This document shows positions 34,187-44,419 of a DNA stretch of 64,000 nt, piece after piece. Numbering within the stretch: position 1 is the first letter of the stretch; each line of letters starts with the position of its first letter. The notes under the pieces are model-generated. The model had not been told where the DNA came from and ran no database searches. It saw only the letters and a program-made list of their open reading frames with translations. Source of the DNA: Gnetum montanum (lineage: Eukaryota; Streptophyta; Gnetopsida; Gnetales; Gnetaceae); contig MNCI01026517.1 in the NCBI GenBank assembly GCA_015680685.1, forward strand, positions 213,996 to 277,995, written 5' to 3'. Made by a program: the position numbers and the translations under genes.

Positions 34187-34918
34187 TGATGGGACATGAT
34201 ATCGCATGAGCCATGATATTGCATCCCCCACGATATCACGTACGTGATATCGTGTCTTCCCCAATGATATCACGTACGTGATATCGCAGTGCATTGCCAA
34301 ATCTATAAATAAGAGACGGCTCTCCCTTGTTTCTCCAGCTAGATCTAGACCCTTAGTGAAACTCTAGCAGTTTTACCTCTCCATAGATAGAATAATTTCC
34401 ATGTGCCTGCAATAGGAGTCCCTAAGTGAACGGATCTTTATTCGAGCAAATATTGTACCTGAGCACAAGTTTGTGTACAGAAATAAAGATGAACTTTTGG
34501 ATAAACCTTGCAGTGCATGGACTAAGCTAAATAGGACTTTAATTATTGTTATTTATTTTTCATAATTTAAATGCTTTATTATTTAATTAAATCTCTCTCA
34601 ACCCTTCTCCCATAGTTAAGTGCATTCAGTATGACCACTTTGAGCACGTGCATTATGCTTGGTAATCCCAAAAGGTTGCATTGGTTTAGGGTGTGAATGA
34701 TAAGTGGGAATGGATAATGATGCTAGGTTGATTAAGGCTTAGTTAGTCAGTTAAATTTAGTTAATTAGTCTCTTCACCCTTTCCCTCATTAGCATAGGCG
34801 ATAAAAACATAAAAGCTATAAAAATCACATACCTCAGACTTACTTAACCATACAACCGTGACAAACACAAGTAAGTCTGGGAAGACAACGAATGATTAAC
34901 CTTAAGTGTTCCATAAGG
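34187..34918 (+). mobile_element. Element F 5' LTR (3' end lost at an N)
   Basis: Starts TGATGGGACATGATATCGC. It aligns with 40,183-40,654; 34,386-34,557 is identical between the two. U3 has two perfect palindromes and then a TATA box (34,304-34,311). The copy is cut at the single N (34,919) after CCATAAGG, so the last about 100 bp of LTR and the primer-binding site are not represented. Confidence 0.92.
34229..34285. promoter_or_regulatory. Two perfect palindromes upstream of the F TATA box
   Basis: 34,229-34,254 is a 26-bp perfect palindrome, and 34,266-34,285 a 20-bp one; both contain GATATCACGTACGTGATATC. They end 19 bp before the TATA box. The ACGT core is the kind bound by plant bZIP factors; binding is inference. 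The right LTR keeps only diverged versions. Confidence 0.65.
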
Positions 34919-34919
34919 N
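34919..34919. other. Single-N assembly join
   Basis: Marks a join inside the left F LTR. Comparison with the right LTR shows that sequence is missing here. Confidence 0.95.
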
Positions 34920-34934
34920 ATTGACAACATAACA

Positions 34935-37440
34935 ATGTCTTTTTCTTCTCATAAAAGCACTTCACCACCTAGGGATCACACAAGAGACAATCGGCGGTCT
35001 AACACACGTAACCTAGATCTACGAATTCCTCAAGAGTATCAGATAGTGTATACTCATCAAAATGAGTATATACCTAATTTTACCTTTATCCTCCATCAAG
35101 ATGAACAATTGCATTGGCAAGACTTGCAAGGTAACATAGTGTTCACCCCTAGATCGGGTAGTCCCTAACATGCTCCTTTGTGCTCTTGCACAAATAGACA
35201 TGACACAGCTATACGTTGAATATGTTGCAAAAGATTATGACAAAAGGGACTACCATCCCATAGAATCACAATGTCAATGAGACTTGTGGAAGGAGAGTCA
35301 CCACACATCATTTAAGGGCAAAGGTCCTTATAATGCTTCACCCTTCATAAGACAAATTAAGGGTGGTGAAACTATCTTAATAGGTTCTCGACGAAATGAT
35401 GTTCCCCCTCCTAATGATAGTGAGAAGGTGGGGTATCAGAACCTACACTCCACGATACACAACCCTGGTACTAATTCCCATGAACACCAAGTGTTCACTA
35501 AGGAAACACAAGCACAAGATAAGGGTAAGCATTCTGATCATCATCACGATCAGGGCCATAGCCACCAAAGAGAAGGTTCCCCTTCTTCTTCCCCTTCATC
35601 ACACCATTCACCCTCTCCTTCCACATCAGGACACAGTCACAAAGAGCACAACAGTGAGGATAAGGGTAAGAAAAATGAGAGACCTCGACGAGAGAGTCGA
35701 GAGCAAGGATGAGGGCATTCTAAAGAGTCAAGGCATGAAAGAAAGGAAAGTAGGGAACCACGTAGGCATCATAGATGTCATGAGAGAGGTGATCATGATG
35801 AACCTTTACTAGCAACCCAAAGTATGTTAGACATTATGAAGGCTACGAGAATACCTACAAGACACCAAAAAGATAGCCGAATCAAGAGACTAGCCATGAA
35901 TAATAGCCCACGGTTTGAGGGGGGATACAACGCTGATCTGCAAAATCACTTATAGGCATTCCATGATGCTTGTGCCTTGAAAATATTAAAAATGAGTGGT
36001 AGAAGTTAAATTTGTTCCCTAGGACACTCATAAAAGAGGTAGAAAGTTGGTACCGGTCCTTAGAGCTGGAAACCATTAGGAGGTGGAGTACCATGCTAGA
36101 ATTGTTTAACGATAAATACCAAACGTACTCCAGAGTGTCTAAATTGCATAAGTAGATCCAAGGATGGAAGAAAGGTAATCATGAACCCTTGGATGCTATC
36201 ATGGGTCGATATTATGCATTGCTACATCATTGCCTGGGCCATGGCTATGCACAACAGGATCAACTTCGCCACCTTGTAGATGGGCTAAGACATGAGACTA
36301 GGAGAATCCTTTGGACATATGCCCAAGGGAGATTATCTGAACTTAGATCCCATGAATTTCATAGATTTTTGGATCAAGTAGCTAAAGAAGAAGAGGAGCT
36401 ATGGAAAAGAGAAAGCACGAAAGAGTACAACCACGATCCTTCCCTCTGAAAGAGGGGAGTGAGATTCTACGAGGAGGAGGATGAGTCACCAATCGAAGAG
36501 TTGGTGAATAGAAAAATATTGCCACTATAGAAATTAAAAATGGAACTGTCAGCTAAGGTAGATGAAATATGGAGTTGCTTAGATAGTAAAATTGAAACTA
36601 TCCTCAAAATTGTAGAGGAATATAAGGAGGAGCGAAGTAGTAACCATGATAAGAAAAAGCGGAGAGATTCAAGCCATGCATATGACAAGGGTAAGGGAAA
36701 AATGACTATCGCCGATGAGGTTGTGGATTCAAATATAGACAATGATGGTGGATGTGAGATCTGCCAATATGACCATCCTAAGGGATGTTGCCCAATAATC
36801 TCACATCTGCAAGAGTCTGAGGTGTATGCACTCAACCCAAGACTTAACAAATAGCAAGCACCCTGAAGGTTACCTTATCCCCAAGGTAACCTGAAGCAGT
36901 TCCACCAACCATCAACATATTATCCAAGTGGAACTCTTCCACAACCTATAGGGCAACACCAGTAGTGGAAACACCCATAGTCATGGGGGATGCCACCACC
37001 TAGACAACAATACCCTTACCAATAACCAGACCTATATGGCTACTACGTGTAGCAGCCGATTTCTCCAAGTGACTCTATGGGTCACGCAACCCCACAATGT
37101 CACTACCAAGTTTGGGAGTATTTTAGGACTCTTTCTCCTATGGGAGACACATCACATGCATACCATCCTCCAAATCCATTTTCCACTCATAAGCCGATAG
37201 TTCCACTACCACCCACTCCAACAACGCAAGGGGAACTCCCCACTCAACCACAACAACGTAATGCTATGGGAGCTATAAACCTTCAACCCACTACTAGTTC
37301 TGACAACCATACAAAGAGAAGACCTTTCTTCAAAACCAAAAGCCCAAACAAGCTCTCACAACCACAAGTAGTTGAGTCTATGCATGCTCCTCCAACAAAT
37401 AAGGCTTCGGAGCTTCTTCCAAACCAACAACAGAGCTAAA
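34935..37440 (+). pseudogene. Element F gag remnant
   Basis: Gag-like protein in several frames. N-terminal piece 34,935-35,168 (LHQDEQLHWQDLQGNIVF). A His/Ser/Lys-rich low-complexity part is at 35,284-35,712. The gag core at 35,900-36,449 includes ESWYRSLELETIRRW, MLELFNDKYQTYSRV and DAIMGRYYALLHHCLGHGYA, then QLRHLVDGLRHETRRILW. A Cys/His cluster CEICQYDHPKGCCPI (about 36,753) may be a modified zinc knuckle. A Pro/Gln-rich tail is at 37,077-37,437. Frames change at least four times. Confidence 0.75.
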
Positions 37441-37499
37441 CACAAACAGTTATGTTAACACATACCGTTACTGACTAGATAAAGGTGGGCCACCTTCCC

Positions 37500-37975
37500 A
37501 GGAAACTCTCTGACCCTAGAAGTCCCTTAATCCACCTCCAAGTCACTGGGAACGAACCATGTAAGGCTCTTCTTAACTCAGGTTCCGAAGTCAAGTTAAT
37601 CTCACAAGAAATGTATAAATCCTAGAACCTACCTCCACTCAAGAAGAGCAATATTCAACTAGAGCTAGCTGGCTAGTCCATCACCATTCCCTTGGGATTG
37701 GTGGAGGACATCGTTACCACTGTGTGTGGTTGGTCATACTCAGCTGATTTCCTGGTGATAGAAGTCAATAGTAATAAAGGGGACTTCCCAATTATAATGG
37801 GTAGTTCATGGCTTAGCACCATCAATGCATGCCTAGGAATCCATGATCTTTCCTTGGAAATATCCAAGAAAAATATTTATGGAAAGATCACGAAGAAGAA
37901 AGTTCCATGCATCACATACAGTGACTCAGAGGATGATGACATGGAGGAATGCTCAACATTTCTTGCATGCAACTA
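37500..37975 (+). pseudogene. Element F protease remnant
   Basis: ALLNSGSEVKLISQEMY at about 37,566 has Asn-Ser-Gly where Asp-Ser-Gly is needed, so the catalytic Asp is lost. It is followed by SADFLVIEVNSN and FPIIMGSSWLSTINACLGIH, the C-terminal protease signature. It is the last recognisable domain: F has no RT, RNase H or integrase, so it would depend on other elements. Confidence 0.75.
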
Positions 37976-38179
37976 GTATGCCCAGGAAACTCAAATACAA
38001 AGGTGCCTGTATGTAGCACCCACACAACAAGAGAACACCCAATGGTTAAAAGTTGATGAAGAGAGCAGCCCACCAACATGCATGGAATGAACTGGGGAAA
38101 CAACTTGCACCCACAACAAAAGCATAGATACATTGGAATATGAGCGTCTTCAACTTCCACCTGTTAACCTGAAAACATC

Positions 38180-40182
38180 AATTGGGAGAAGTTGGACACT
38201 TCTGAAAAATTGAAATATGCACTCATTATTTTGGATCTCTCCCTTTCAATTCAGTCATGGGGGATATGACCATCTGTGCTAATCAATTGAGGCCCTTAGT
38301 TCTTTTAAGTTTTTTTTTTACACATTTTTGTTTTAAAATTTCTTTAACTTTTCTTCTTTTTGTTTTACAACATCATTTATACTTTTTCATTTCTTTATGT
38401 GTGAGTGTGTGTATGTGTTTTATCCATTTTGTTAAGTTTGTCACCCAATAAGTGCTATTAAATGATGGTATGAACTGTTTTCTATTGGTTGCTAATATTT
38501 TGTTTTTACCTTTAAGTTACGATGTTGATACTAAGGTATGGTTCTTTTGATATGACAAGCAATGAGTCTACTTCATCCATACATCCACAAATTCCCATGG
38601 TCTCTCTTGGCTTGGAACTGTACAATCCCTTTCTTTAGAATAACAAGAACTATTAATGAATTGGTGACTAGACATTTCTCAAACTAAGGAAGGACTCAAG
38701 GATTGAAAAGGGTGTGACTTCAAGGGAACTTGATTCATTTGTGTTGGCCATTCTTTTGGGTACTTGGATGTTTTCTTCTTGAGTTTTCCTTTCCATTCCA
38801 ACATTGCTCCATAATCAAGAAGCTAAGCTAATAAAAATAACAAAGTCTTTGCATGGTGTGGTTCTCACGCATAAACACATAAAACCAAAAAAAAAAAAAA
38901 AAACACAGTGAGAATTCAAATCACACCCCTTAGACAAAATAATAATTTGGGCTACAAGCACTGGTTATGGAACTAAAATAAACATGTTCCCTCTAACTAA
39001 GGCCCTTCTCCCTTCACATTCTCTCCTCCATTTCATCGAAATGGTGGTGGCTCTTTGAGGGGTGCATTCTTGTTACTTCAAGTAGATGGATTGGCCGAAT
39101 GCATTGATGCAAAGTCACTGGATGTGGTTTGTTTGAGGCCAGACTTGGAATGGGATCTACTAAGTCACATTAATCATTAAAATACACAAGGGGCTATACA
39201 CCACCTTATTCTTGAGATTCCATTCCATTCTCTTCTTTCCATCATTCTTTCTCCATTGATCACCTCATTTTCGGTTGTATCATTAGTGTATATTTTGGTT
39301 GACACATTGTTTTCTTTTAGGTAAATTCTTGTGGTTAAGACTTTAACTCTTATTCCAAATGACATTCCGAGAGCCTGTGGACTCTTCGAATGTGGGTTTG
39401 TTAGGGAATTAAGGGCATGAGCCTACTTTGGGGAGAGCCCACTGGCATTCCTATTTGGTGCACCAATTAAATTCTTTCACTGAAAATTTTACAATCAACT
39501 ATATTTTGTTCATTTCCATCTTGATATCGATTTTATTGACATTACAGTTATTTCTTTTTCTTCATCCTTCTTATTCCTTCTCTTTTTCCATTCTCTCACT
39601 ATCGGAGGTTCGTGATTAGTCATGGGGGTCCTCGTCCAATCTTTTCGATTTTCTCCTAACCCCTACACCTTGGGTAGTCATTATTAGTATAACTCCAGAG
39701 TCCACATCAGCCATACCACAACCCAGCCAATGGACCTTTCATTGAAGCAAGGTATCAACTACATTGTGATTCATTTACCCTTGTTAATATAAGACTATGT
39801 TGTATGTGCAAATGGCAATCATACAACAACAGATTGGATCTAGAGGAAACACATGGAATGGATTGGTGTTGAAGCATCTATGCAAGGAACGAGATTGATC
39901 ACGTGTTTATGGATAGGCAAAAAAAGGAACAATCTTGGCATTGGTAGTAGTAGACTTATTCTCTCTTCTCTCTTCTCTCTCAGCTACCAAATATGGCCTA
40001 ATGTCAAATGTATAATGTGTTCACTCTTGTTGTTGTGAACACTAGATTTATCATGTTCTGTAATGATGATCCGTTCACATGTCATCCCATTCACCATTAG
40101 TTCCATTCAAATCAATAATCCCATACCTTCCCAATATTTTGTAAGGAACTTAGGGACGAGTTTTTATTTAGTTATGGGGGTA
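38180..40182 (+). other. Non-coding 3' part of F
   Basis: About 2 kb without a supported frame: a T-rich tract (38,300-38,420), a poly-A run (about 38,885-38,906) and short open frames without domains. A purine-rich stretch ending GGGGGTA directly before 40,183 is the candidate polypurine tract. Confidence 0.6.
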
Positions 40183-40654
40183 TGATGGGACGTGATATCA
40201 CATGCGATATCGCATTCGCCATGATATCGCATCCCCCCCCGATATCGTGTATGCGATATTGCAGTGCACTACCAAATCTATAAATAAGAAGCAGCTCCCC
40301 CTTATTTCTCCATCTAGATATAGACCCTTAGTGAAACTTTGGTAGTGTTACCTCTCCAGAGATAGAATAATTTCCATGTGCCTGCAATAGGAGTCCCTAA
40401 GTGAACGGATCTTTATTCGAGCAAATATTGTACCTGAGCACAAGTTTGTGTACAGAAATAAAGATGAACTTTTGGATAAACCTTGCAGTGCATGGACTAA
40501 GCTAAATAGGACTTTAATTATTGTTATTTATTNAACGATTAACCTTAAGTGTTCCATAAGGTGTGTAGGCACTTACTCTGTGGAGTTCGACCGGATCATG
40601 CGTGTAACGCTTGTATTTGTATGGTTGAGTGTAGGGATACCTCGCCACTCATCA
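40183..40654 (+). mobile_element. Element F 3' LTR (middle collapsed at an N)
   Basis: Begins TGATGGGACGTGATATC and ends CACTCATCA before the target duplication. The N at 40,533 replaces about 335 bp that the left copy has (34,558 to about 34,892). A TATA box is at 40,279-40,286. Confidence 0.9.
40533..40533. other. Single-N assembly join
   Basis: Joins two LTR segments that are about 335 bp apart in the other LTR copy. Confidence 0.95.
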
Positions 40655-40659
40655 CTTAC
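40655..40659. repeat. Target site duplication of F, right copy
   Basis: cttac, partner of 34,182-34,186. Confidence 0.85.
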
Positions 40660-41034
40660 CATTGCAATCCAATGCTAGATTTGAAGTTAAACCCATTGTA
40701 ATTAAGAACCATTAAACCAAGAATCTACAAAATAAAATTATCAGTGAAGTTCTCATTCAATGGTCAAATTGTGATCAACAAAACTAGAAAAACAGTGAGT
40801 TTATTCTTAACACTTAACCCCAACGTTTTGATCATCATGATATTAAATGATAAATCATATTTATTATTAATGTAATAAATTATATTTTATAATTTTTGGT
40901 CTTTTATTTGTATATATGATAATGAGGAAAATAAAGAAGTTGAAGCTAAGGGGCATAATGGAGAAGTAGAAGCTAAGTAGCTCGATCTAGAGGAAGCACT
41001 CAAGGACGATTTTGATGCTTAATGAGGGGTAGAT
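40655..41034 (+). pseudogene. Element G pol C-terminus after F, and polypurine tract
   Basis: Joined to the codons before F, the frame reads DWNTLPLQSNARFEVKPIVI, then KIISEVLIQWSNCD, which has the look of the chromodomain-like tail of chromovirus integrases (EVLIQW). Stops follow. AT-rich sequence continues to GAGGGGTAGAT immediately before the 3' LTR, the candidate polypurine tract. Confidence 0.8.
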
Positions 41035-41519
41035 TATAATGTCTTGTCCCTTGTTAAGGAAAAATATATTATAAAAATATAATTAACCTTAAAATAAATG
41101 GATGCCTCATTATGAGGATTTAAGATTAGTCATGTATCCCTCAAGAATGGGTTTGACCTATGCCATGTAAGGTTGGATTTAAAGGTTGTGCTAGCATGGA
41201 GTTATAGAGCCTAAAAAGATAAGTGCCAGGTGAAGTAGGACAAGAAGGGAGTGATCACCCCTTCAGTTGGATAGCCTAACCATGATGGTAGTGCTAGATT
41301 GCCTCTCAGGCTTAAGTGGCATGGGAAGATAATCCAGAGGGCATTATAGTACACTCTTTTATTAATAAAATTTTTCTTTCTATTTTTCCTTCCTATTCCA
41401 TGTACCAATTATTCATTTATCAATGTATTTTATGATATTTTCATTATATTACATACAAATGCAATGAATTAAGCAATAAATGATCATGTTTTTATGACAT
41501 TCAAGAATGGGATGTCATA
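41035..41519 (+). mobile_element. Element G 3' LTR
   Basis: Partner of 24,853-25,365, about 485 bp. The terminal TG has decayed to TA and the end CACA to CATA. Visibly more diverged from its partner than the two F LTRs are from each other, as expected if F came later. Confidence 0.92.
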
Positions 41520-41524
41520 GAAGT
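41520..41524. repeat. Target site duplication of G, right copy
   Basis: gaagt, identical to 24,848-24,852. Confidence 0.92.
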
Positions 41525-41720
41525 CTTTTCATATATTGATTTAAAGACTAGTTACCATCAAATAAGGATTAGAACGAGTAATGAATGAAAAATCACTTTC
41601 AAAACTGTAGATGAGTTGTATAAGTGGATAGTCATGTCATTTGGACTAATCAATCCTCTTTCTACCTTAATAATGTTAATGCATGATGTGTTAAGAGAAT
41701 TACACACTAAAGCTTCCAAA
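41525..41720 (+). pseudogene. Element H reverse transcriptase, continuation
   Basis: VFSYIDLKTSYHQIRIRTSN, then a stop, KITFKTVDELYKWIVMSFGL and LIMLMHDVLRELH. This is the next RT segment after the part ending at 24,852. H is lost before the Y-x-D-D motif: after about 41,700 the sequence no longer reads as RT. Confidence 0.82.
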
Positions 41721-42379
41721 TAGAATAGAGAGTAAGAAACTAAAGATACTTCAAAATAGAAGGAAAGGAAGTAGATAAAGTATCACATGAAAAAATTAAT
41801 CATAGATAAATTTATAAAATTACTTAAGGAAAAGGATTAAATTTCTTATAAATCCATATATTTCATATCCAAATTTAAAAATAAAATTACATTATTAGAA
41901 AATCTTAATATACCAAGTATGATGCATTATAATCAAATAATCATGCTTGAGAAATATAAAGTATAAATCAATTAACAAAATTTATGTAATGTTATCCCAA
42001 CATCTTAAGTATAAATCCTTAATGTACAAGGTACAAGAGGTACATAACTTAATCACATGGTAAAAGGGTCATCTTATAATTTCATAACATGGCTTCAAAA
42101 ATATAACATTGCTTGAATCCTTTGTTTACAAATATTTTTAATTACCAATGCTTTCATAACACACTCTGATCTAATATTTGTTACATCATGCAAAATTCTA
42201 ATTTTCTACAATTTTCTGGACCTGTCTTTGCTTGTGTTTTTCCTTCATTCAAACCAGGCTCTCAAAGACTGTCTCATGAAGTTCTGGAAATATGTGCGAT
42301 TGCTATAATAAAGCCACTGTATCCAAGAAATATAGCCCTAGACCCACTCATATCCCTGCTTTCTTTTCCTGTTCATTAT
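41721..42379. other. AT-rich stretch without a supported gene
   Basis: No domain or repeat partner seen. It may be decayed H or the 5' side of the remnant that follows on the minus strand. Confidence 0.4.
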
Positions 42380-43016
42380 CCACAAGTAATATAGAGTTAT
42401 CCATTTTTCTTTGCAACATCAAGTTTACGTTGCTTTTGGATTGGATGTCCTACTTCCAATGGTTACCTCTGTTGCTTTCTAGCTATATTTAATTCAGTAG
42501 GCTTATCCTATTTGGGAGATTTTATTGTAATAATTTTTGCATCCATGAGAGGTATGTTCAGATTAGTTGCTAAACCTTGTTTTAATGCTCTTGTATCTAA
42601 AAATGGTGGTAACAGTGAAAGCCATTGCTTGTGACACGTTTTTCATGGCAATAATAGAAACCTTATTTGCATACCCTTCTGATTTTCAACATAACTTGGA
42701 TCTGGATTTTCCTCAAAAATAACCTGTGTTTTTTCTAACAGTGGATATATTTCTGCTAAGAATTGTAGTTCCTAGAGTGAAGTTTTGCTTAATTCTTGCC
42801 ATTCAATCATCCATCTATCACATTAGTAACCAATCTTGTTTACCATCTTTGGCATTCTATGTATGGAGATGAGACTTTCATGATTACGTGTATCAATCTT
42901 ATGATGACCATTGGGGTGGAATTAATATCATTTCCATATCTTTTTATCATGTTCTCTATCATTTTCTTTTGAGTATCTACTTTTGCTATTCCATGAAATG
43001 GCCGAATGTGCCAACA
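42380..43016 (-). pseudogene. Unidentified coding-like remnant
   Basis: The minus strand has long codon-like frames: VDTQKKMIENMIKRYGNDIN (about 42,970), then after a frame change WMIEWQELSKTSL and LQFLAEIYPLLEKTQVIFEE, DPSYVENQKGMQIRFLLL and TRALKQGLATNLNIPLMDAK, with four or five stops. I do not recognise it. Its first bases (TGTTGGCACATTCGGCC) match the first bases of the E LTR, so it may belong to a related inserted element. Confidence 0.4.
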
Positions 43017-44030
43017 CAATTAATAGGAGTAAATAATATGAAGGTATATCAAATTGATGTACTGTAATCATGAAGGTCTTACCTTGGGCTAATGTAATTG
43101 GGATTTCTGCCTAATGATTAATAGGCCTCTTTTATGTGTTGAAAGAGATGAATTTTCTTTCCTTCTTTATCTAGAAAGGTCTTGGTACTGCACTTTCTCT
43201 TGCTAGCAAGATTTTTGCATCACTGTCTATCAAAACATCTATAGGATAAGCTTTATAAGAGTGAAATTTAATGAAAATGTACATATTAGTACTATAGATT
43301 TTAACTAAATATTTTTCCTCACCTGTTGAATAGACATCATTGCCTACATTTCTTCTCCATATTGTTATCTTTGCTCACTCTCTTCTTCTAGTTGCAATTA
43401 TTCTAATTAAGTTGTTGCCCATTGGATAAAGGTCTATAGTTAGTTAATCCTATGGGTTGTCCAAAAAACTTTTTCTAACTTTGGATGTTTTGGAGGTTCT
43501 TGTTTTTGTGGGGAATTTGTTTTAGAAGACTTAGAAGAGGAAGAGAGTTCATTTTTTTATGTTTTTTAGTTTATCTAATTCTTTGACTTCTTCATCTATG
43601 AGAGAACATGTTTCTTTCTTTTAGATGTGTCTTTTAAAGTTTTAACTCTTCCTTTCTTATGTGAAACTTTCTTTAGACAGAGATATACTTGTGAATATTA
43701 TCTACTAGTGTCTTTTTCAATTTTCTTTCTAATTCTAAAACTTGTTCTTTTATATTTACATATGTGGGTTCTAATTCTGGATTCATCGATTTTCTATATC
43801 TATTTGGTTTGTTTTTTGTTTGGAATAGTAAGATCTATGAGATGAAGATTCATCCTTAGTGGTTTATCCTAGTCTATGGCCTTGGGAATGTCTACCCCAA
43901 AAGGATACTTAGCAATTCATGTTATTATAGAAAACAACGTCAAAATTTTTAAAATCCACAAATTCCCCCCTGGGAAAAAGCGGGATCATCAGAGATATAT
44001 TTTTGGTCCATATTAATATTGTTGTCAATG
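43017..44030 (-). pseudogene. Endogenous caulimovirid fragment P2 (inverted copy)
   Basis: A diverged, reverse-oriented copy of P1 46,895-47,951: the segment between coat-like and protease-like parts plus the start of the protease. Shared landmarks include GGCCTTGGGAATGTCTACCC at 43,879 against its complement near 47,060, and the region around 43,200-43,260 matching the protease region of P1. It contains stops and indels. It ends abruptly at 43,017 against the E-like LTR terminus and at about 44,030 against unrelated sequence. A relic, not functional. Confidence 0.8.
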
Positions 44031-44410
44031 TATCAAAGCCAAGTTGCTGATAAGTTGCCATCTATTTGTGTGTTTCTATTGGTTGTCAAGGTGCTGGAAG
44101 AGTAAGACGTGCAGTGAGACCAAAGGATTGGTGAAGTAAGATGTACATTTGCATTTTGGTAACAACTACATCTTCACCAATAGACATAGCATCTTCATCT
44201 TAGAATCTCTCATGTTGCTCTTTCTCTTATTCTTATGTTACTCAGTTATCTCATCATTGTAGCAGTAAACATGATACAAATCTTTTGCCTATTCCTAAGG
44301 AATGTGACATTTACCTGCTTAGCAGTATTCAGCTCTTAGAAAGCTTTAGTAGTATGCACCTCTTAGAATGCAATTTAAAATTTTAGGCTGTAGTTTGTGT
44401 CTATTATCCC
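44031..44410. other. Spacer between inverted pararetrovirus copies
   Basis: No supported frame or domain; it separates P2 (minus) and P1 (plus). Confidence 0.5.
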
Positions 44411-44419
44411 TCACCTTTT

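Noticed and set aside
35284-35812. His/Ser-rich frame and an overlapping Ile/Lys-rich frame as host genes
   Set aside because: Position between the F LTR and the gag core, with the same strand, makes the first a low-complexity part of gag; the other is its shadow.
40448-40678. 76-codon frame in the F 3' LTR
   Set aside because: It crosses an N join inside an LTR and has no counterpart in the left LTR.
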